Shown: positions 1 through 9,588 of the stretch, piece after piece | How the letters are laid out: each line of letters begins with the position of its first letter | Position numbering within the stretch: position 1 is the first letter of the stretch | From: Mycobacterium barrassiae | Lineage (GTDB): Bacteria; Actinomycetota; Actinomycetes; Mycobacteriales; Mycobacteriaceae | Direction of reading: 5' to 3' | NCBI RefSeq assembly: GCF_025822765.1 | Contig: NZ_JACKUK010000016.1 | Coordinates: 250,458 to 314,457, forward strand | Length of the DNA stretch: 64,000 nucleotides | Position numbers and translations under genes: made by a program | The notes under the pieces: generated by a model | What the model was told of the DNA's origin: nothing | What the model saw: the letters and a program-made list of their open reading frames with translations, nothing else | The model's database searches: none

Positions 1-2
1 CT

Positions 3-524
3 GCGCCGGCGACGTTCCGGTTGCATTCCGGCGACCGAACCGACCACGTGTATCTCACGGGCACGCCGACCGCCGCGACCGCCGAGGTCGAACATGGCGA
101 AACCCATTCGGTAGCAGCGGCTCTGGACGGTGACGTGCTCGCGCTCACCCTGGATGGGTTGCGGACAGAGTTCCGGGTCGCGACCTCCGACGGACAGATC
201 TGGTTGTCCGGCGCCGGACTCACCACCGTGATCGACGAAGTCCGCGAGGCCCCGGTGCGGCCCGACGACGAACTGGGCGGCGATGCCGAACTGACCAGCC
301 CCATGCCGGGTTCGGTTGTCGCGGTCGGTGTTTCCGATGGACAGCAGGTCGACGCGGGAACCGTGGTGGTGACCGTGGAGGCGATGAAGATGGAACACGC
401 CCTCACCGCACCCGTCGACGGCGTGGTGGAACTACTCGTCGCCGTGGGCGACCAGGTCAAGGTGGGTCAGCCGTTGGCGAAGGTCATCGTGGCGGCCACC
501 CCAACGCAGGAGGAAGAGTCATGA
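3..524 (+). CDS. accA1: Acyl-CoA carboxylase alpha subunit, C-terminal part (partial, left edge)
   Basis: This is the 3' end of a biotin-dependent acyl-CoA carboxylase alpha subunit; the frame is open to the left edge, so the biotin-carboxylase domain lies outside. The visible 173 codons end in a biotin-carboxyl-carrier domain with the biotinylation motif VEAMKMEH; the acceptor Lys codon is at 387-389. The enzyme family carboxylates short branched acyl-CoAs. With the leucine-degradation genes that follow, the likely substrate is 3-methylcrotonyl-CoA, as for M. tuberculosis AccA1, whose neighbours are the same. The stop overlaps the next start (ATGA), implying translational coupling. The substrate is inferred from context. 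Confidence 0.92.
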   Translation, partial: APATFRLHSGDRTDHVYLTGTPTAATAEVEHGETHSVAAALDGDVLALTLDGLRTEFRVATSDGQIWLSGAGLTTVIDEVREAPVRPDDELGGDAELTSPMPGSVVAVGVSDGQQVDAGTVVVTVEAMKMEHALTAPVDGVVELLVAVGDQVKVGQPLAKVIVAATPTQEEES

Positions 525-1681
525 CGGATTTTCTCGCGACGGGCATGTTGCCCGATCACTATGAGCAGCTTGCCAAGACTGTTCGCGACTTCGCCCAGTC
601 CGTGGTCGCCCCGGTCGCGGCCAAACACGATGAGGAGCATTCCTTCCCGTACGAGGTCGTCGCGGGCATGGCCGACATGGGGTTGTTCGGCCTGCCCTTC
701 CCCGAGGAGTACGGCGGCATGGGCGGCGACTACTTCGCGCTGTGCCTGGCGCTGGAAGAACTCGGCAAGGTCGATCAGAGTGTGGCGATCACGCTGGAGG
801 CCGGCGTTTCGCTGGGCGCCATGCCCGTTTACCGCTTCGGCAACGAGGAGCAGAAGCAGGAGTGGCTGCCGCTGCTGGCGAGCGGTAAGGCGCTCGGGGC
901 GTTCGGCCTGACCGAGGCGGGGGGCGGCACCGACGCGGGCGCGACCAAGACGACGGCGAAACTCGACGACGGGCACTGGGTGATCAACGGCTCAAAGCAG
1001 TTCATCACCAACTCGGGTACCGACATCACCAAGCTGGTGACCGTCACCGCGGTGACGGGCGAAACCGACGGCAGGAAAGAGATCTCGTCGATCCTGGTTC
1101 CCGTTCCCACACCGGGATTCACCGCCGAGCCGGCCTACAACAAGGTCGGATGGAATGCGTCGGACACCCACCCGCTGAGCTTCGACGACGTTCGCGTGCC
1201 GCAGGAAAACCTGCTGGGTGAGCGCGGTCGCGGCTACGCCAACTTCCTGCGCATCCTCGACGAGGGCCGGATCGCCATCGCCGCGTTGTCGGTCGGTGCG
1301 GCGCAGGGCTGCGTCGACGAATGCGTGAAGTACTCCAAGGAGAGAGAAGCGTTCGGCCAGAAGATCGGCGCCTACCAGGCGGTCTCGTTCAAGATCGCTC
1401 GCATGGAGGCACGCGCGCACGCCGCGCGCACCGCGTACTACGACGCGGCCGCGCTGATGTTGGCGGGCAAGCCGTTCAAGAAGGCCGCGGCCATCGCCAA
1501 ATTGGTGGCCAGTGAGGCGGCGATGGACAACGCCCGCGATGCGACGCAGGTGTTCGGCGGCTACGGCTTCATGAACGAGTACTCTGTCGCCCGTCATTAC
1601 CGCGACAGCAAGATTCTCGAAATCGGTGAGGGGACAACGGAAGTGCAGCTGATGCTGATCGCCAGGGAGGCCGGGCTGTGA
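521..1681 (+). CDS. fadE19: Acyl-CoA dehydrogenase (isovaleryl-CoA dehydrogenase type, FadE19-like)
   Basis: A full-length (386 aa) FAD-dependent acyl-CoA dehydrogenase. It shows the family's central FAD-binding motif ([12 protein letters not shown], then [12 protein letters not shown]), a helix signature [14 protein letters not shown] and the C-terminal GEGTTEVQ segment. It desaturates an acyl-CoA between C2 and C3, passing electrons to ETF in the cytosol. Position between a carboxylase alpha subunit and a MaoC hydratase, both overlapping it by 4 nt, is the order of the M. tuberculosis leucine-degradation cluster, so isovaleryl-CoA is the probable substrate. The ATG start directly overlaps the upstream stop. 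Confidence 0.93.
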   Translation: MTDFLATGMLPDHYEQLAKTVRDFAQSVVAPVAAKHDEEHSFPYEVVAGMADMGLFGLPFPEEYGGMGGDYFALCLALEELGKVDQSVAITLEAGVSLGAMPVYRFGNEEQKQEWLPLLASGKALGAFGLTEAGGGTDAGATKTTAKLDDGHWVINGSKQFITNSGTDITKLVTVTAVTGETDGRKEISSILVPVPTPGFTAEPAYNKVGWNASDTHPLSFDDVRVPQENLLGERGRGYANFLRILDEGRIAIAALSVGAAQGCVDECVKYSKEREAFGQKIGAYQAVSFKIARMEARAHAARTAYYDAAALMLAGKPFKKAAAIAKLVASEAAMDNARDATQVFGGYGFMNEYSVARHYRDSKILEIGEGTTEVQLMLIAREAGL

Positions 1682-2193
1682 GCGGAGCGAACGATTCAGC
1701 TTCGGTGAGCGACAAACGCGTCGTCGTCCAGCGGGGCCTCTGGTTCGAGGAGTTCGAGACCGGAGTGCTGTACCAGCACCGTCCGGGCCGCACCATCACC
1801 GAGGCGGACAACGTCCTGTTCACCACCCTGACCATGAACACCCAGGCGCTGCACCTCGATGCGGCGTTCTCCGATGCTCTACCTCCGTTCAACCAGCGGC
1901 TGGTGAATTCGATGTTCACGTTGTCGACTCTGGTGGGTCTGTCGGTCGCGCAGCTGACGCAGGGCACGATCGTCGGGAATCTCGGATTCGGTGAAGTCGC
2001 TTTCCCGAAGCCGCTTTTCCACGGCGACACGCTCTACGCCGAGACGGAGGTCACCGACAAGCGGGAATCGAAGAGCAGGCCGGGGGAGGGCATCGTCACC
2101 TTCTCGCACATCGGCCGCAACCAGCACGGCGACATCGTCGCGACGGCGTCCCGCAAGACCATGGTGCGCAAGCGGCCTGAGGGGACGGCCTGA
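1678..2193 (+). CDS. MaoC-like hot-dog hydratase
   Basis: A 171-aa MaoC/hot-dog fold protein. The N-terminal part carries the typical substrate entry segment (RPGRTITEADNVLFT) and the C-terminal half the beta-sheet with GEVAFPKPLFHGDTLYAETE. MaoC domains hydrate enoyl-CoAs. In this operon the logical step is hydration of 3-methylglutaconyl-CoA to HMG-CoA in leucine breakdown, as suggested for Rv2499c, to which it corresponds in position. The GTG start overlaps the dehydrogenase stop (GTGA) and the next gene starts one base after its stop. Confidence 0.88.
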   Translation: MSGANDSASVSDKRVVVQRGLWFEEFETGVLYQHRPGRTITEADNVLFTTLTMNTQALHLDAAFSDALPPFNQRLVNSMFTLSTLVGLSVAQLTQGTIVGNLGFGEVAFPKPLFHGDTLYAETEVTDKRESKSRPGEGIVTFSHIGRNQHGDIVATASRKTMVRKRPEGTA

Positions 2194-2194
2194 C

Positions 2195-3013
2195 ATGTCG
2201 TTGGGGAACAACGGTCCGGCCTGGCTGTTCTGCCCGGCGGACCGGCCGGAGCGATTCGAAAAGGCTGCCGCCGCAGCCGATGTCGTCATTCTCGACCTCG
2301 AGGACGGGGTTGCCGCCAAGGACAGGCCCGCCGCGCGCCAGGCACTGATCGACACGTCGCTGGACCCTGCCCGCACCGTGGTACGGATAAACCCGAGCGC
2401 GACGCCCGACCATCAGCTCGATCTTGACGCGCTGTCTCGCACTGACTACAGCGTGGTGATGCTGGCGAAGACCGAATCGCCAAGGCAGGTGCGCGACCTC
2501 GCGCCGCGCGAAGTGGTCGTCCTGATCGAGACTCCGCTGGGCGCGATCGAAGTCAACGAGTTGGCGCGGATGGAGAATGCGTTCGCGGTGATGTGGGGGG
2601 CCGAGGATCTCTTCGCCGCCACCGGCGGCACCGCCAACCGCTGGCCAGACGGCAGCTACCGCGATGTGGCCAAGCACGTGCGGTCGCAGAGCCTGCTGGC
2701 TGCGAAGGCGTTCGGCAAGTTGGCGCTCGATTCTGTGTATATCGACATCAAGGAACTCGACGGGTTGCGGGCCGAGAGCGACGATGCCGTCGCCGTCGGG
2801 TTCGACGCCAAGGTCGCCATCCATCCGACGCAGGTCGCGGTGATCCGGTCGGCATACGCACCGACCGATAAAGAGGTCGACTGGGCGCGCCGGGTGCTCG
2901 AAACCGCGGGGTCGCAGCGCGGCGTGTTCCAGTTCGAGGGGCAGATGGTCGACATGCCGGTGCTGCGGCGGGCCGAACGCATCATGGCCCTCGCACCGCA
3001 CAATCCCGCCTAA
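2195..3013 (+). CDS. citE: CitE-like HpcH/HpaI-family acyl-CoA lyase
   Basis: 272 aa, the usual length of mycobacterial stand-alone CitE. Motifs: PADRPERF near the N-terminus, the Mg-binding ILDLEDGVA segment, VLIETPLGA, MWGAEDLFAATGG and KVAIHPTQVAVI. No citrate-lyase alpha or gamma subunits are nearby. The family cleaves beta-hydroxyacyl-CoAs; the M. tuberculosis homologue Rv2498c is reported as a lyase of the HMG-CoA/citramalyl-CoA type. This fits the last step of leucine catabolism (acetyl-CoA plus acetoacetate). I chose ATG 2195, next to the MaoC stop, over upstream in-frame starts lying inside the MaoC gene. Confidence 0.9.
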   Translation: MSLGNNGPAWLFCPADRPERFEKAAAAADVVILDLEDGVAAKDRPAARQALIDTSLDPARTVVRINPSATPDHQLDLDALSRTDYSVVMLAKTESPRQVRDLAPREVVVLIETPLGAIEVNELARMENAFAVMWGAEDLFAATGGTANRWPDGSYRDVAKHVRSQSLLAAKAFGKLALDSVYIDIKELDGLRAESDDAVAVGFDAKVAIHPTQVAVIRSAYAPTDKEVDWARRVLETAGSQRGVFQFEGQMVDMPVLRRAERIMALAPHNPA

Positions 3014-3018
3014 CTCGG

Positions 3019-3071
3019 GCGACTTGTGTGCGTTTAGGAGCGCTCACCGCGACACATCGCACACAAATCGC
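3019..3071. repeat. Imperfect palindrome between citE and its remnant
   Basis: Arms GCGACTTGTGTGCG (3019-3032) and CGCACACAAATCGC (3058-3071) pair at 13 of 14 positions around a 25-nt loop. It lies 5 bp after the citE stop. It could be a transcription terminator or one copy of a dispersed palindromic repeat; there is no U-tract after it. Confidence 0.7.
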
Positions 3072-3087
3072 AAGGGTCTCGACACGG

Positions 3088-3194
3088 CTCGCAGTCAGCC
3101 CGGTGTCCTCCAATCCGAAGGCATAATGGTGGTTGCCCCAGTGCTGGGGCGAGCAGAGCGCATCGTCGCGTTAGCGCCACACCCCGGCCGCTAG
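3088..3194 (+). pseudogene. Decayed 3' end of a second citE-like gene
   Basis: From 3102 the sequence reads in one frame through GVLQSEGIMV and VLGRAERIVALAPH to a TAG at 3192-3194. The real citE just upstream ends GVFQFEGQMV...VLRRAERIMALAPH, so this is the C-terminal end of a paralogue. Homology extends left to about 3088 (Gly-Ser-Gln) but with a frame change. No start or further body is left. It suggests an old tandem duplication or recombination between citE copies. Confidence 0.75.
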
Positions 3195-3295
3195 CGAACG
3201 AGCCTCCCACCAGGGGTCTTGCTCTGATCGCCTTCGTGCTGAGCACCTCAGTCGCCTGACGGCGTGATCCGCCGCCAGTGACCCTAGGAGGCGGT

Positions 3296-4405
3296 ATGGC
3301 AGGGATCGAAGCGACCCCGCGCACGTCAGAGTCACAATCTGGCGTCGAGCTGGATCCGATACAGCTGGTGGCCCCGGATGGGACGGCCACCGCCGAAACC
3401 CGGTACCGAAGAGACCTCCCTCCCGAGACGCTGGCCTGGCTCTACGAGTCGATGGTCGTCACCCGCGAACTCGACACCGAGTTCGTCAACCTGCAACGGC
3501 AGGGTGAACTGGCGCTGTTCGCATCGTGCCGAGGTCAGGAAGCCGCGCAGATCGGCCCGGCGGCGTGCCTACCCAAAACCGACTGGTTGTTCCCGCAGTA
3601 CCGCGAGATCGGTGCGTTTCTGCTGCGCGGACTCACTCCGGCGCAGATCGGCGCCGTGTGGCGGGGCAAATGGCACGGCGGCCTGGGTTATACCGAAAAG
3701 CGTGTCGCACCCATCTCGATCCCGATCGGCACCCAGGGCCTCCACGCGGTCGGCGCAGCGATGGCGGCGCAACGCCTTGGCGAGGACTCGGTGACTCTGA
3801 CGTTCATGGGCGACGGCGCGACCAGCGAAGGCGATGCGCACGAGGCGCTGAACTTCGCGGCGGTGTTCGGGGCGCCGTGCGTGTTCGTCGTACAGAACAA
3901 CCACTGGGCGATCTCGGTTCCGGTCAGCAAGCAGCTGGCCGCGCCGTCCATCGCGCACCGCGCCATCGGATACGGCATGCCCGGCATCCGGGTGGACGGC
4001 AACGACGTGCTGGCCTGCTACGCGGTGACGGCCGAGGCCGCCAAGCGCGCCAGGGAGGGCGGCGGCCCGACGCTGATCGAGGCCATCACCTACCGGATGG
4101 GACCACACACCACCTCCGACGACCCCACCCGGTACCGCTCCGACGACGAACTCGAGTTCTGGGCGGCACGCGATCCCATTCAGCGCTACCGCACCTACCT
4201 GCAGACGGTGGGCGTATGGAGCGAGCGGCTCGAGGAACGTGTCGCCGCCAGGGCGAAGCGATTACGCACCGAGCTGAGGGAGTCGGTCGTCGGCGCCGAC
4301 GACTTCGCCGTCACGGATGTGTTCGACACCGTCTACCACGACATCACCCCAGATCTGTTGGCGCAGCGCGACCAGGTGCTGGCAGAAATCGCGAAGGAGG
4401 CCTGA
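3296..4405 (+). CDS. bkdA: Branched-chain 2-oxoacid dehydrogenase E1 alpha subunit
   Basis: 369-aa E1 alpha subunit of a thiamine-diphosphate-dependent 2-oxoacid dehydrogenase. The TPP motif begins GDGATSEGDAHEALNFA and ends with the NN of FVVQNN about 30 residues on. It decarboxylates branched-chain 2-oxoacids together with the E1 beta subunit encoded next. The ATG at 3296 is preceded by AGGAGG (3286-3291), so I prefer it to the GTG at 3278. In M. tuberculosis the equivalent is Rv2497c (annotated pdhA, shown to belong to the branched-chain complex). First gene after the citE palindrome, so it may have its own promoter. Confidence 0.92.
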   Translation: MAGIEATPRTSESQSGVELDPIQLVAPDGTATAETRYRRDLPPETLAWLYESMVVTRELDTEFVNLQRQGELALFASCRGQEAAQIGPAACLPKTDWLFPQYREIGAFLLRGLTPAQIGAVWRGKWHGGLGYTEKRVAPISIPIGTQGLHAVGAAMAAQRLGEDSVTLTFMGDGATSEGDAHEALNFAAVFGAPCVFVVQNNHWAISVPVSKQLAAPSIAHRAIGYGMPGIRVDGNDVLACYAVTAEAAKRAREGGGPTLIEAITYRMGPHTTSDDPTRYRSDDELEFWAARDPIQRYRTYLQTVGVWSERLEERVAARAKRLRTELRESVVGADDFAVTDVFDTVYHDITPDLLAQRDQVLAEIAKEA

Positions 4406-4407
4406 GC

Positions 4408-5490
4408 ATGACGCAGATCATCGAGCGGCCGACACTCCACGACGACGACGAACCGCCGCGCGGCCCACTGCTGACCCCCATCCCGCCGAGCCCACCGCCT
4501 GCTGTGCAGGCACCGACGCTGACCATGGCGCAGGCGATCAACAGGGCGCTGCACGACGCGATGGCGGCCGACGAACGTGTGCTCGTCTTCGGCGAGGACG
4601 TCGCCACACTCGGCGGTGTCTTCCGGGTGACCGAGGGGCTGACCGAAAGATTCGGCGAGCAAAGGTGTTTCGACACACCGCTGGCAGAGTCAGCGATCAT
4701 CGGCATTGCGATCGGCATGGCGATCCGGGGGCTCGTGCCCGTTCCGGAGATCCAGTTCGACGGCTTCGCCGCGCCGGCGTTCGACCAGATCGTCAGTCAT
4801 CTGGCGAAGTACCGGATGCGGACCCGCGGTGATGTCGAGATGCCGGTGACGGTGCGGATTCCGTCGTTCGGCGGTATCGGCGCGGTCGAGCATCACTCCG
4901 AGTCGACGGAGAGCTACTGGCTGCACACCGCGGGGCTGAAGGTGGTGTCGCCGTCGACTCCCTCAGACGCGTATTGGCTGCTGCGACAGTCGATCACCTG
5001 CCGCGACCCGATCATCTACCTGGAGCCCAAGCGACGGTACTGGACCCGCGAACCCGTCGACACGGTCACGCCGGGTCTGCCGATCGGGCGAGCGGCGATT
5101 CGCCGTAGCGGCGATGACGTCACGGTGGTGACGTACGGCCCGCTGGTCGCGACGGCGATCAGCGCGGCAGAACTGGCCGCCGAGCAGTACGGGTGGAGCA
5201 TCGAGGTCATCGATCTGCGGTCGCTGAACCCGCTCGACTTCGACACCGTCGCCGAATCCGTCTGCAGGACCGGCCGTGTGGTGGTCATGCACGAAGGTCC
5301 AAAAACATTGGGCTTCGGCGCGGAGCTCGCCGCGCGTATCCAGGAGGAACTGTTCTACGACCTCGAGGCACCAGTCCTGCGCGCCACCGGATTCGACACA
5401 CCGTTCCCGCCGGCGCGACTCGAGAAGCTGTGGCTACCCGGAGTCGACCGGCTGCTGGACTGTGTGGAACGGACGCTGGAGCAGCCATGA
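4408..5490 (+). CDS. bkdB: Branched-chain 2-oxoacid dehydrogenase E1 beta subunit
   Basis: 360-aa E1 beta (transketolase pyrimidine domain plus transketolase C-terminal domain). Motifs: [19 protein letters not shown], the substrate-site segment [18 protein letters not shown], and [17 protein letters not shown] in the C-terminal half. A Pro-rich leader of about 30 residues precedes the domain. Forms the alpha2beta2 E1 with the preceding gene; starts 2 nt after the bkdA stop. Its own stop overlaps the E2 start (ATGA). Confidence 0.93.
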   Translation: MTQIIERPTLHDDDEPPRGPLLTPIPPSPPPAVQAPTLTMAQAINRALHDAMAADERVLVFGEDVATLGGVFRVTEGLTERFGEQRCFDTPLAESAIIGIAIGMAIRGLVPVPEIQFDGFAAPAFDQIVSHLAKYRMRTRGDVEMPVTVRIPSFGGIGAVEHHSESTESYWLHTAGLKVVSPSTPSDAYWLLRQSITCRDPIIYLEPKRRYWTREPVDTVTPGLPIGRAAIRRSGDDVTVVTYGPLVATAISAAELAAEQYGWSIEVIDLRSLNPLDFDTVAESVCRTGRVVVMHEGPKTLGFGAELAARIQEELFYDLEAPVLRATGFDTPFPPARLEKLWLPGVDRLLDCVERTLEQP

Positions 5491-6671
5491 GTGAACAAGT
5501 GCGGGACTTCTTGGTGCCCGATCTCGGTGAGGGGCTCGAGGACGCGATGATCACCAGCTGGAACGTCGCGGTGGGCGACACCGTCGAACTGAACCAGACC
5601 CTGTGCACCGTCGAGACCAACAAGGCCGAAGTCGAGATCCCCAGCCCGTACGCCGGACGCATCACAGAGCTCGGCGGTGCCGAAGGGGAGACGCTGAACG
5701 TCGGTGCGGTGCTGGTCCGTATCGCGACGGACGCCTCCGAGTCGGCGCCCACGAAGCGCAAGCCGGTGCTCGTCGGGTACGGCACCGACGACGAGATGGA
5801 CGACAGCAGGCGGACCGCTCGGCCCGCGTCGACCCGACCGCGGGCGAAGCCGCCGGTGCGAAAGCTGGCGGCAGAGCTGAACGTCGATCTCAACGAGCTG
5901 GCGGGCTCCGGCCCCGACGGTGTGATCACCCGTGAGGACGTCCTGTCGTCGGCGGGCCGGTCAGCTCCCAGCCCGGACATGGTGGCGGTGCGCGGTGTGC
6001 AGGCGGAGATGGCACATCGAATGTCATTGTCGCGCAGGGAGATACCGGACGCCCATGCAAGTGTGCAGGTCGATGCAACGAGTCTCTTGAGGCTGCGTGA
6101 CCGAATCCGCGCCCAGGCCGGCGATGACGCGACAATCACGCCCTTCGTTCTCACGTTGCGGCTGTTGACGATTGCGCTGACACGCCATCAGAAACTCAAT
6201 GCGACGTGGGTCGACACCACCGCGGGCCCGCAGATACATCTCCATTCGGCGGTGCATCTGGGATTCGGTGTGGCCGCACCGCGCGGCCTGCTGGTGCCCG
6301 TCGTCAAGGATGCGCAGGACAAAACCACCCGCGAGCTCGCCGACGTGGTCGCCCGGCTGATCCGCGATGCCCGCGCCGGCACGCTGAAACCGACCGAACT
6401 GCAAGGCTCCACGTTCACGGTGTCCAACTTCGGCGCGCTGGGGCTCGACGAGGGCGTCCCCGTCATCAACTATCCCGAGGCGGCGATCCTGGGCATGGGT
6501 GCACTCAAACCGCGACCCGTTGTGGTGGACGGAGAGGTTGTCGCGCGGCCGACGATGACACTCACGTGTGCGTTCGACCATCGCATCGTTGACGGTGCGC
6601 AGGCCGCGGAATTCTTGACCGAACTCCGTGACCTCGTCGAGGCGCCGGAACTGGCGCTCCTCGACCTCTAG
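5487..6671 (+). CDS. bkdC: Branched-chain 2-oxoacid dehydrogenase E2 (dihydrolipoyl acyltransferase)
   Basis: 394-aa E2 component. Order: one N-terminal lipoyl domain with lipoyl-Lys motif [14 protein letters not shown] (about residues 40-53), a short linker, the peripheral-subunit-binding domain ([19 protein letters not shown]), then the catalytic domain ending with the active-site motif [14 protein letters not shown]. It transfers the branched acyl group from lipoamide to CoA. The lipoyl motif has Asn where ETDKA is more usual, but the Lys is present. No E3 gene follows, so the complex presumably borrows lipoamide dehydrogenase (Lpd) encoded elsewhere. Ends 1 bp before a convergent hydratase gene. 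Confidence 0.93.
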   Translation: MSEQVRDFLVPDLGEGLEDAMITSWNVAVGDTVELNQTLCTVETNKAEVEIPSPYAGRITELGGAEGETLNVGAVLVRIATDASESAPTKRKPVLVGYGTDDEMDDSRRTARPASTRPRAKPPVRKLAAELNVDLNELAGSGPDGVITREDVLSSAGRSAPSPDMVAVRGVQAEMAHRMSLSRREIPDAHASVQVDATSLLRLRDRIRAQAGDDATITPFVLTLRLLTIALTRHQKLNATWVDTTAGPQIHLHSAVHLGFGVAAPRGLLVPVVKDAQDKTTRELADVVARLIRDARAGTLKPTELQGSTFTVSNFGALGLDEGVPVINYPEAAILGMGALKPRPVVVDGEVVARPTMTLTCAFDHRIVDGAQAAEFLTELRDLVEAPELALLDL

Positions 6672-6672
6672 A

Positions 6673-7425
6673 TCACCTGCGCTTGGCGGCCTCGAGCCGA
6701 CGCGCGAATTCCGGCGATTCGATCGACCTGGCCTGCGGACCGAGTTCGGTGTCGACCGCGATGCGGTGCTGGTCGCTGTCGACGAACCCGGGGTTGGCGG
6801 TCGCCCGCATCGAGGCCTTCGTCGCGATGACCACCTCGCGTGGCGCGCCGGCCGGACCAGCGGCCAACTCGCGAGCGGCGGCGACCGGATCCTCGGCGAC
6901 CTTGAGCGCCAGTCCGTGCCGTACCGCCTCATCGGCGTCGAAGCTCATGCCGAACAGCAACGACGCACGCGCGAGCTGGGGGCCGACCGCGCGCTGCAGC
7001 ATCCACGTGGCGCCGCCGCCGGGGTGGATGCCGAGCTTCTGAAAGCGCGGATCGAAGAGCGCCTTCGGGCCGGCGATGCGCACATCCGCGGCGAGCGCGA
7101 GGTTCAGTCCCGCGCCGACCGCAGGGCCGTTGACGGCCGCGATCGTCGGCAGCGCGCAGTTGGCGACGGCCAGGAAGCCGTCGTAGATCACGCGTAGGCC
7201 GTCCTCGGTCGCCTCGCCCAGCGCTGTCAGGTTCGCCCCGGCGCAGAACGCCTTGCCCGCGCCGGTGACGATCAGCGCGTGCACGTCGGTGTTGGCCTCG
7301 GCGGCGTCGACCGCGGCGCGCAACGCCGCCGAAATCTCGGCGGTGACCGCGTTCCGGCGGTCGGGGTCGTTGATGGTGATGACGGCGACGTTGTGGTCGA
7401 CGTGGACCAACACGAGTTCAGACAC
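6673..7425 (-). CDS. Enoyl-CoA hydratase/isomerase family protein
   Basis: 250-aa crotonase-fold protein starting at a GTG. Visible are the oxyanion-hole segments ([18 protein letters not shown] and the [21 protein letters not shown] block) and a C-terminal helical part ending RRLEAAKRR. The first catalytic Glu position after the second oxyanion motif reads as [15 protein letters not shown], where hydratases with a Glu usually have E-x-G, so the reaction (hydratase, isomerase or hydrolase) is not certain. It is convergent with bkdC. M. tuberculosis has EchA14 at a similar place; orthology was not tested. Confidence 0.85.
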   Translation of the reverse strand: MSELVLVHVDHNVAVITINDPDRRNAVTAEISAALRAAVDAAEANTDVHALIVTGAGKAFCAGANLTALGEATEDGLRVIYDGFLAVANCALPTIAAVNGPAVGAGLNLALAADVRIAGPKALFDPRFQKLGIHPGGGATWMLQRAVGPQLARASLLFGMSFDADEAVRHGLALKVAEDPVAAARELAAGPAGAPREVVIATKASMRATANPGFVDSDQHRIAVDTELGPQARSIESPEFARRLEAAKRR

Positions 7426-7459
7426 GCGGCTCAGCCTAGTGACCGCCCTCGGACGGGGG

Positions 7460-7828
7460 TCAGGCGATGGTCAAGGTGACGTTGTTCAGCGACACCGCGA
7501 CATCGGTGGGCAGGATGTCGACGAAGGTGGGAGCGTCGCGCACGGCGGGTCCGGATGCGATGACGTTGGCCGGAAAGCTGGGGCTGCACGGGAAGTTGTT
7601 GCACCGATACCAGAAGCCGGGCGCACTTTGATACGGGAACATGCTCGGCGCCTGATCCACGCGATAGCGACCGGGCTGGATGAATGCCGTCGCCCACCCG
7701 TCTCGAGGGTTGGTGGCCACGTTGAAGACGCCATTACTGCCGTAGCTCGGCGGGCTCGCGTACGCCGGGGCGGCAAGCGTAACCGCCACTAATGCGGCGG
7801 CCGCTGTCGCCGCGACCTTCGTTTTCAC
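7460..7828 (-). CDS. Small secreted protein
   Basis: 122 aa. A Sec signal peptide is clear: MKTK, a hydrophobic Ala/Val stretch and cleavage near PAYAS (about residue 25). The mature part has two Cys in [13 protein letters not shown], probably a disulfide, and ends in a hydrophobic strand-like NNVTLTIA. No catalytic motif is recognisable. Secreted proteins of this size with one disulfide are common in mycobacteria; function unknown. It lies 34 bp beyond the start of the enoyl-CoA hydratase, same strand and upstream of it. Confidence 0.8.
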   Translation of the reverse strand: MKTKVAATAAAALVAVTLAAPAYASPPSYGSNGVFNVATNPRDGWATAFIQPGRYRVDQAPSMFPYQSAPGFWYRCNNFPCSPSFPANVIASGPAVRDAPTFVDILPTDVAVSLNNVTLTIA

Positions 7829-7887
7829 GACGTGGAGTCTATCGAGCAGCGCGCGCTCCGGAAGCGGATCGCGAAGGCGAGCACCCG

Positions 7888-9588
7888 CTATGCCGCCGCA
7901 GCGCCGCTGTTGTCGTTGTTGTTGTTGTTGTTGTTGTTGTTGTCGTTCTTATCGGCGTCGTTCTTGTCTTTGTCGTTGGGCCCGGCGTTCGTTCCGGTAC
8001 TGCTTCCCGTGCCGGTGCTGGTCGTCGTCCCGGTGGTGGTGCCCGTGCTGGTGCTGGTCGTCGTCCCGGTCTTGGTATCGGTGTCGGTCCCCGTGCCGGT
8101 GCCTGTGCGGGTTCCTGTGCCCGTGCCTGACTCGGCGTCGACGTTCGTATTCGTGTCGACGTCGGTGTCTGTGTCGGTGTCGGTGTTCTTGGGGTTGTCG
8201 GTGTCGGTGTTCGTAGTGCTGTTCGTCGGGCCCGTCTCGGTGCGGGTTCCCGCGCCCGTCAGCTGGTTCTGCGAAAGGTCCGTCTGTTGGCCGCTGCCTT
8301 GACCGTCGCCCTGCGGTTCCGGTCCTGAGTCGGTGGTGCCGACGGTGCCGTCGTCTCCAGTGCCGTCATCGCCACCATCGCCGTCGGGCACCGTGTCAAG
8401 GCCGTCACCCGTGATCGACATCTGCCGCGCGTTGAGGCCGTCCAGATTCGAGTCGGTCGTCGTGCCGACGATCTCGTCGGGCGGCGCGGACTGTCTGGCC
8501 ACCGAAACGGGTTGTGCCGCCTTCGGAAGGAACGGCGAGAAGATCGCCGCGATGGTTTCCAGGATCGCGCCGGGAAGTTTGACCAACGCCGTCAGCATGT
8601 CGCCGATCGACGGAATGAACCGGCCGGGGCGGTACGCGCTCGGGTCCGAGGGAATCGGATTGCCGCCGTAGTAGCCGGCGTCGACCGCCCATTTCAACAG
8701 CGGCGCAGTGATGTTCGCGATGTAGTCACCGAAGATGCCGCGGATCAGCGTGGTCAGCGGCAGCTCCCTGGCCGTGTAGGTGACATACGTCGTGTTACCC
8801 CGCGTCGTGACGTACGCGCTGATCCGGTCGCCGACCGGCGAAATGCACCTGGCGTCGGGACACGCGAGCACGGCGCCGTTGTCGGTGAGCGCGCAGGTGT
8901 TCGCAGAGCATGTGACATTCGGGGTGCCATCTGCGTTCACGGGCAGATCGACATCGTCCTGGCTCAGGCGCGTCGTGAACCATGAGGCCAGCGAGTTGAG
9001 AGCGGAGAACGGGTTGAGCACGTAGCCGGGCGCGTTCGAGTTGTAGTCGTACTCGTAGCCGGTGTTGACGACTCGCAATGCGCCCGTCTGACTCGGCGTG
9101 GGGTACGGGTTCACCCCGATGAGGGCGAACAACGGATAACGGGTGCCGAAACCGCCGTCTGGCCGGGCGACGTCGTTGTCGAGGATGAACACGGTCCTGC
9201 TCAGATCAGTGTCGTTCCTCAGCAGCAGCAAACTCGTGTTCGCGGCGCCCCAGCCCGACGCGATGACGGCGTTGTCCTCACCGGCGTTGGCGTCGAGGGC
9301 CGCCTGGATGCCGGTCGGGCCGTCCCAGAAGTTGACGTGGACGATGTCGTCGAGATCGGGCCCGGTGTAGGTCGGGTCATCGCGGAACTTTCGTCCGTAG
9401 AAGTCCTCGACACCCGCTCCGCTCGGGTGCGTTGAACTGCCCACGACGATGAGGGCGGTCAGATCGACGAGGGATGCGGAGATGGAGGCGGGCTGCGTGG
9501 CCGCAACGCATGCGACGCTGGTGGCCATCCCGATAGCGGCGGCCCCAAACGCGACCTTGACCGCGGGCTTTCTCTGTGGCCCGGCCAT
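7888..9588 (-). CDS. Secreted PE-PPE-domain protein with long Thr/Asp/Asn repeat tail
   Basis: 566 aa from ATG 9588, chosen because a signal peptide (about residues 1-35, positively charged start, hydrophobic core to CVAATQPAS) begins there and a purine-rich RBS precedes it. After it comes TALIVVGSSTHPSGAG and an alpha/beta region of about 230 residues resembling the PE-PPE domain (serine-hydrolase-like fold). From about residue 420 the protein is low complexity: Gly/Asp/Thr repeats (TGTGT, TDTDT, TSTST units) then nine Asn in a row. The tail may be a flexible, wall-spanning or glycosylated (Thr-rich) stalk. Function as esterase is inference; the domain call is by eye. Confidence 0.75.
   Translation of the reverse strand: MAGPQRKPAVKVAFGAAAIGMATSVACVAATQPASISASLVDLTALIVVGSSTHPSGAGVEDFYGRKFRDDPTYTGPDLDDIVHVNFWDGPTGIQAALDANAGEDNAVIASGWGAANTSLLLLRNDTDLSRTVFILDNDVARPDGGFGTRYPLFALIGVNPYPTPSQTGALRVVNTGYEYDYNSNAPGYVLNPFSALNSLASWFTTRLSQDDVDLPVNADGTPNVTCSANTCALTDNGAVLACPDARCISPVGDRISAYVTTRGNTTYVTYTARELPLTTLIRGIFGDYIANITAPLLKWAVDAGYYGGNPIPSDPSAYRPGRFIPSIGDMLTALVKLPGAILETIAAIFSPFLPKAAQPVSVARQSAPPDEIVGTTTDSNLDGLNARQMSITGDGLDTVPDGDGGDDGTGDDGTVGTTDSGPEPQGDGQGSGQQTDLSQNQLTGAGTRTETGPTNSTTNTDTDNPKNTDTDTDTDVDTNTNVDAESGTGTGTRTGTGTGTDTDTKTGTTTSTSTGTTTGTTTSTGTGSSTGTNAGPNDKDKNDADKNDNNNNNNNNNDNSGAAAA
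7915..7941. repeat. (GTT)9 trinucleotide microsatellite
   Basis: Nine perfect GTT units on the + strand, encoding nine Asn (AAC) on the minus strand near the C-terminus of the PE-PPE-domain protein. The surrounding 7942-8330 is a degenerate region of GT/TC-rich repeats in the same gene. Copy-number change would add or remove Asn without shifting the frame. Confidence 0.95.

Noticed and set aside
5193-5486. Longer N-terminus for the E2 subunit
   Set aside because: The extension overlaps bkdB in another frame; ATG 5487 starts directly at the lipoyl domain.
7915-8335. Repeat region considered as a CRISPR array
   Set aside because: Units are 3-9 bp without spacers and lie in frame within a coding gene.
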